From assembly GCF_031877795.1 (NCBI RefSeq), contig NC_133932.1, forward strand, positions 20,338,180-20,402,179: a stretch of DNA of 64,000 nt, in the 5' to 3' direction. The stretch is from Strix aluco (taxonomy: Eukaryota > Chordata > Aves > Strigiformes > Strigidae). This document shows positions 60,660-64,000 of the stretch, piece after piece; the stretch's first letter is position 1, and each line of letters begins with the position of its first letter. The notes under the pieces were generated by a model. It did not search any database. It was not told the DNA's origin and worked only from the letters and a program-made list of their open reading frames with translations. The position numbers were made by a program, and so were the translations under genes.

Positions 60660-61045
60660 CTCCCCTGGGTCCATCAAGGACAAGCCCGAGCTGGGGCCTC
60701 TTTTCCTCTTGCGTGCTCGCCCTGAGCGCACAGGGCAGGAGTTGCTGGTGGGGCTGCGGGGCGCCTGCTGCCAACCCCTGTGGGTTCATGTGGGGCTTGA
60801 GAAGCTGTGGGAGAGCGTCGCTGCCCCGCGTGTCCCAGGCGGGCACGCTGGCTTGCAACCACACCATCCGGCTAGGGGGTCCCGTGCAGCTGGGGGAAGC
60901 TCCTCTCGCGGGGCACGCGGTGGAGCGGGAGCAGGTTGTGCAGCGGGATCCTCAGCCGCTGCCTGGGAGGGAGCACAGTGACGGCCGCCCACGGCGTGTG
61001 GTGCGGGCTGGGTGCGCGACTAACGGAGCCCGCAGCAAGCAAGGA
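60660..61045. promoter_or_regulatory. CpG-dense patch in intron 2 (possible alternative promoter or orphan CpG island)
   Basis: Nearly 400 bp has high GC and roughly 30 CpG dinucleotides by eye, in an intron otherwise depleted of CpG. It lies far from the gene's main island. No splice-donor-bounded coding exon with a recognisable domain is visible. It could be an internal promoter, an enhancer-associated island or an unmethylated orphan island. It adjoins the candidate enhancer at 61130-61600. Confidence 0.35.
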
Positions 61046-61129
61046 GAAGTTCAGGCCCTGAGTCAGAAAGCTGACCTAATTTGCAGTTTTTGCGTCTTCT
61101 GTCTGATTCGCTTTTCCCCTTTCTTCTAC

Positions 61130-61600
61130 ATTAGTGACTTCTGTTTTTCCTGCACCCTTTCTCACTGGCTGCTTGAACTCACCCAGTTGCTTTTGGAGAT
61201 GCATTTCTATCGGCATAATCGTTCCAGCCAGTCATTAATGTACCAACAAGGATACTATTGTAATCAGAGGATTTATTACCATTGCTGTGAAACAACTGCC
61301 ATGCCGTCTTACTTAACTCTTTGGCTCCCCTCTTGCTTTCTACCAGCAGTTGAATTGATAACAAACTGCTCTTTTAAAAAGCTTCAAGTGTGCAAACTGG
61401 GGATGTGTTATGTTACTTTATTATATTTTATTTTTATTTTCCTGCTTTTACCACAGTATGCTGCAGTGATACAATTGCAAGCGACTTTAGTGCTTCACTG
61501 TGCATTTCTTGATGTGCAGCAACTGAAAGTGACTTCATAGTTCAAGTTCTTATTTAAAATAAGGCTTAAATATTTGCATGAGGACTAAAAGTATATTCTG
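61130..61600. promoter_or_regulatory. Candidate intron-2 enhancer with octamer site
   Basis: This AT-rich, non-repetitive sequence directly follows the CpG-dense patch. It contains a perfect POU octamer ATTTGCAT at 61572-61579, a TAATG-type homeodomain core near 61235 and ACAAACTG/ACAAG SOX-like words. A 275-codon chance frame runs through the region, but its composition changes abruptly from GC-driven to AT-driven residues, so it is not a protein. The regulatory call is inference. Confidence 0.25.
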
Positions 61601-64000
61601 ACTGCTTTTCTTTAGACCACAGCGCAAGTTCTGCTTACCCCTTCAAGAGCTTGAAGTGAATTCACTAATTCAGATAAGCGTATGACCTCTTTTTTAATTT
61701 AGTTAAACAAGTAGTAGACTTTTAGCTGACTTTCATTTAAACCTGTCTTTAACCATCCTTGTTTGTCAGTGCAGGTGGGGCTTTACTGAAGGAAAGTAAT
61801 CCCCAAACCAACCAGATTATTAACATTTGCTTTATGTTTTCCCTGTGGTACCAGGAACCTCTTGCTATACATTTTACACGGAGACTCCACACCCTCAGTC
61901 ACAGCAAAAGTACATCTTGGGGTGGTAGGTTTGCCTCCTCAAATTCTGGTCTCAGGTAGGGCCTTGGGCAGTGGGGGAAACTCACAAGAAGCAACAACAG
62001 GAACAAAGCTTTCCTCTGCCTGCCCCAGGCTGCCTGTGAGTTTCTAGTCGGGACTTAAAATAAGGCAAGCAAAGGACACTACCAGCGACATGATCTGCTT
62101 GGTTTTGTCCACTTGCAAAGGTGACATTGGAGGGTTTTCAGTTTTGCAGCGTAACACAACATGTGTTTTCCTCTGTGCTGAAGGCATTACACGAGCTTTT
62201 GATTGACGAGGAGGAGAGGTGTCTGGTGTGCTGCAGGTACAGATCAGCATGTACAGCTAATTGCCAGGCATGAGGTCTTGAGAGGATTACATTGCTAATC
62301 TAGATATCTTTCCTACCTTATCACCACCCCCTTGCTCCTGCCACATGCATGCACACGTATTTGGATCCTGTAAGGAATGGAAATCAATAGTGTTGTGGGG
62401 GAGGGATATAAGGAGCTTGGTTCCCTGAGAGCTTGCAGTGGCTGGGGGAGGACAGGTCCCTTCCAGCTGTTTCTGTGGCATAGGGGTGGCTCTGGTGGGA
62501 GCCAGATCCTGGGATCCCCTCCTTCCCTGGGATGGCATGGGTGGCTGCATGAGGGTTGGCAGGTTGAAGAGGGTAATAACAAACCACTGTGTCTGCACAC
62601 CTCACCCACAGTGCCCTTCATGGTGTCCTTCGGTGCCTGCCAGTCCTCACCTCTGGACTGGTGGCACTGGCATTGTGGTTCCTCTTGAGCAGCTTGTTTC
62701 TGTCTTGCACGCACAACCAGAGGGGTTTGGGAAGGAGGTTTGTGGTGCTGAGCTGGGATCCCTGCGGGGCAACAAGATGTTGCAGGGCAGATGGAAACAT
62801 AACTCTCACACTAATTCCCTGCAAAATCCAGAGTGGTATTTCTCAGCCAGAAACAGCTCCCTAGGAGTAGGGAGTACGTGTATTTGTTCTTAAATAATTC
62901 ACACTTGACACTTGACACACTTAGCTCTGTCCAGGTAGTATGAAGTGGGCAGCTGGGGATACAGGGTAGCACCATAGGGTGCCTCTAAAGTGTATCAGTG
63001 GGTAAAATTGGTATAACAAAATCCAAGGGAAGAAGATATTGGTGGGTTTTTCTTGTCCTGCAGTGGCCCTGAGAATGTCCCACTGTGCTGGGTAGCCTGT
63101 GTAAGTTGTTTTACTCCTGAAGAGCCTCCAGTGTAAGGCTGCCATGGTGCTAAGTGATTTTCACAGCGTTGTTTTACCAGCTCAAGCTAGGGAGCCTCTG
63201 GCTCCCAGCCTGACAATCCTCCTGCATCTCTTAACAAGGAAGCAACATCTCAAGGCAGGTTTGCTGTCTTGCCTGGGAGTAGGTGAAATGTTGGTAGCTG
63301 TCTGATTTGTGTCCGGCACATAAAAGCTGTGATAGCCTACCCCTTGGTTGCGTATTTGGATACCAAGGATGAACCAGAACCAGCCTGGGGAAAAGGGAGA
63401 TGCCTGGGTCATCTTTGTCCATGTGGGCAGATTTCAGGATGGTGCCAGGAGCTGCTGGAAACAGCTGGTCCTGGGGCTCAGAGGAAAGCGTGTTGAGATG
63501 TGCACCAAGTCCAGACCCAGGAACTCCGTTCTCTGCTCCCCACTTGTTTTCTGGGAGACTGTAAGCCAGTTCCTTGTCCTAAAGTTAGCCTTAATTAACT
63601 CATGGAATGCTCACGGATTGTGCGTTATTGAGGTGTGTGCATTTGGGGTGGGTTGACTGGAGCTGTGTGTGTGGGCTTCCTGAGGAGGATTGCCCATGGG
63701 CACCACCCTGGCAAGAGGGGACCATCCCCAGGCTCCCCACTCCTCCTCCTCCTCCTTCTGGCAGCAGGGCCCTGGGACTCTCCCTGGCTGGGTCCCTGAC
63801 ACCCTCTAGTGGCAATATTTACATTCAATATTTCAGGAGCTTTCAAAACTTGGCAGGGGGTTGTGAGCAACCTGTGCTTAGCAGCCCGCCCACCACCGAG
63901 TACCTGTCCCAGTGCCCTCCGCAGTAACCTGTGGCTTGGGGACTAATAGGAAATGCTGTATTTCTTGCTCTTTTTCAGTGTTGTAAGTACAAGCTCAGTG

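Larger units (their letters stand above)
33186..64000 (+). other. IGSF3: IGSF3 intron 2 (at least 30.8 kb, runs off the window)
   Basis: The intron begins with GTAAGC at 33186. No frame in the remaining 30.8 kb reads like a second IGSF3 Ig domain, which should carry a Cys...Trp...DxGxYxC pattern with a Glu-Trp-Ile motif, so the next exon lies beyond 64000. The stretches 33200-38850, 39300-49650, 50050-60600 and 61600-64000 hold unique sequence, short simple repeats and chance frames. The longest are 242 codons antisense at 46242-46970 and 275 codons sense at 60713-61540; neither has recognisable domains or an obvious splice context. One sense CR1 fragment is at 39045-39285. Confidence 0.75.

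Noticed and set aside
60713-61540. 275-codon + strand frame, the longest in the window, considered as a missed exon or gene
   Set aside because: Residue composition switches abruptly where the DNA changes from CpG-dense to AT-rich. It has no Ig cysteine/tryptophan pattern and no family resemblance.
1-64000. tRNA, rRNA, CRISPR, endogenous retrovirus or DNA transposon
   Set aside because: No T-arm-like GGTTCRANNCC motif in a cloverleaf context, no repeat-spacer pattern, no retroviral gene remnants or paired LTRs, and no terminal inverted repeats were found by reading; only CR1 fragments were supported.

Overview
The window looks like nuclear DNA from a bird, or at least a sauropsid. It is almost entirely non-coding, with moderate GC, one strong CpG island and very few repeats. 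Nearly all recognisable repeats are 3' fragments of CR1 LINEs, the typical avian interspersed repeat. I see no Alu-like, L1 or LTR elements, no bacterial gene architecture, no CRISPR array and no rRNA or tRNA gene. The species cannot be named from this sequence.

One protein-coding gene is supported: the 5' part of IGSF3 (immunoglobulin superfamily member 3, EWI family) on the + strand. A CpG-island promoter lies at about 4.4-6.0 kb. A short first coding exon (5542-5584) encodes the start of a signal peptide. A 27.2-kb intron follows, then a second coding exon (32808-33185) encoding the end of the signal peptide and the whole first V-type Ig domain. Both splice sites are canonical and the phases match (1/1). 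No further IGSF3 exon is visible, so intron 2 runs for at least 30.8 kb and leaves the window. The remaining Ig domains, the transmembrane segment and the tail must lie beyond 64000.

Layout: 1-18 is the tail of a CR1 whose body lies before the window. 19-4384 is upstream flank, with possible regulatory patches near 2.1-2.6 and 2.9-3.1 kb. 4385-6025 is the CpG island with GC boxes, 5' UTR, a G-rich tract, an upstream ORF, exon 1 and the start of intron 1. 5585-32807 is intron 1, holding a CpG-dense patch with a perfect CArG box at 6.84-7.17 kb, a long pyrimidine-biased stretch at 18.9-20.4 kb and three antisense CR1 fragments. 32808-33185 is the Ig exon. 33186-64000 is intron 2, holding one sense CR1 fragment, simple repeats and several patches that resemble regulatory elements.

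I found no previously undescribed system. The observations most worth checking are the stacked signals around exon 1 (two G-quadruplex motifs, an upstream ORF, a possible 165-nt 5' UTR intron and a second donor site) and the candidate intronic enhancers. Conservation was not measured, so every regulatory call is an inference from motifs and base composition.
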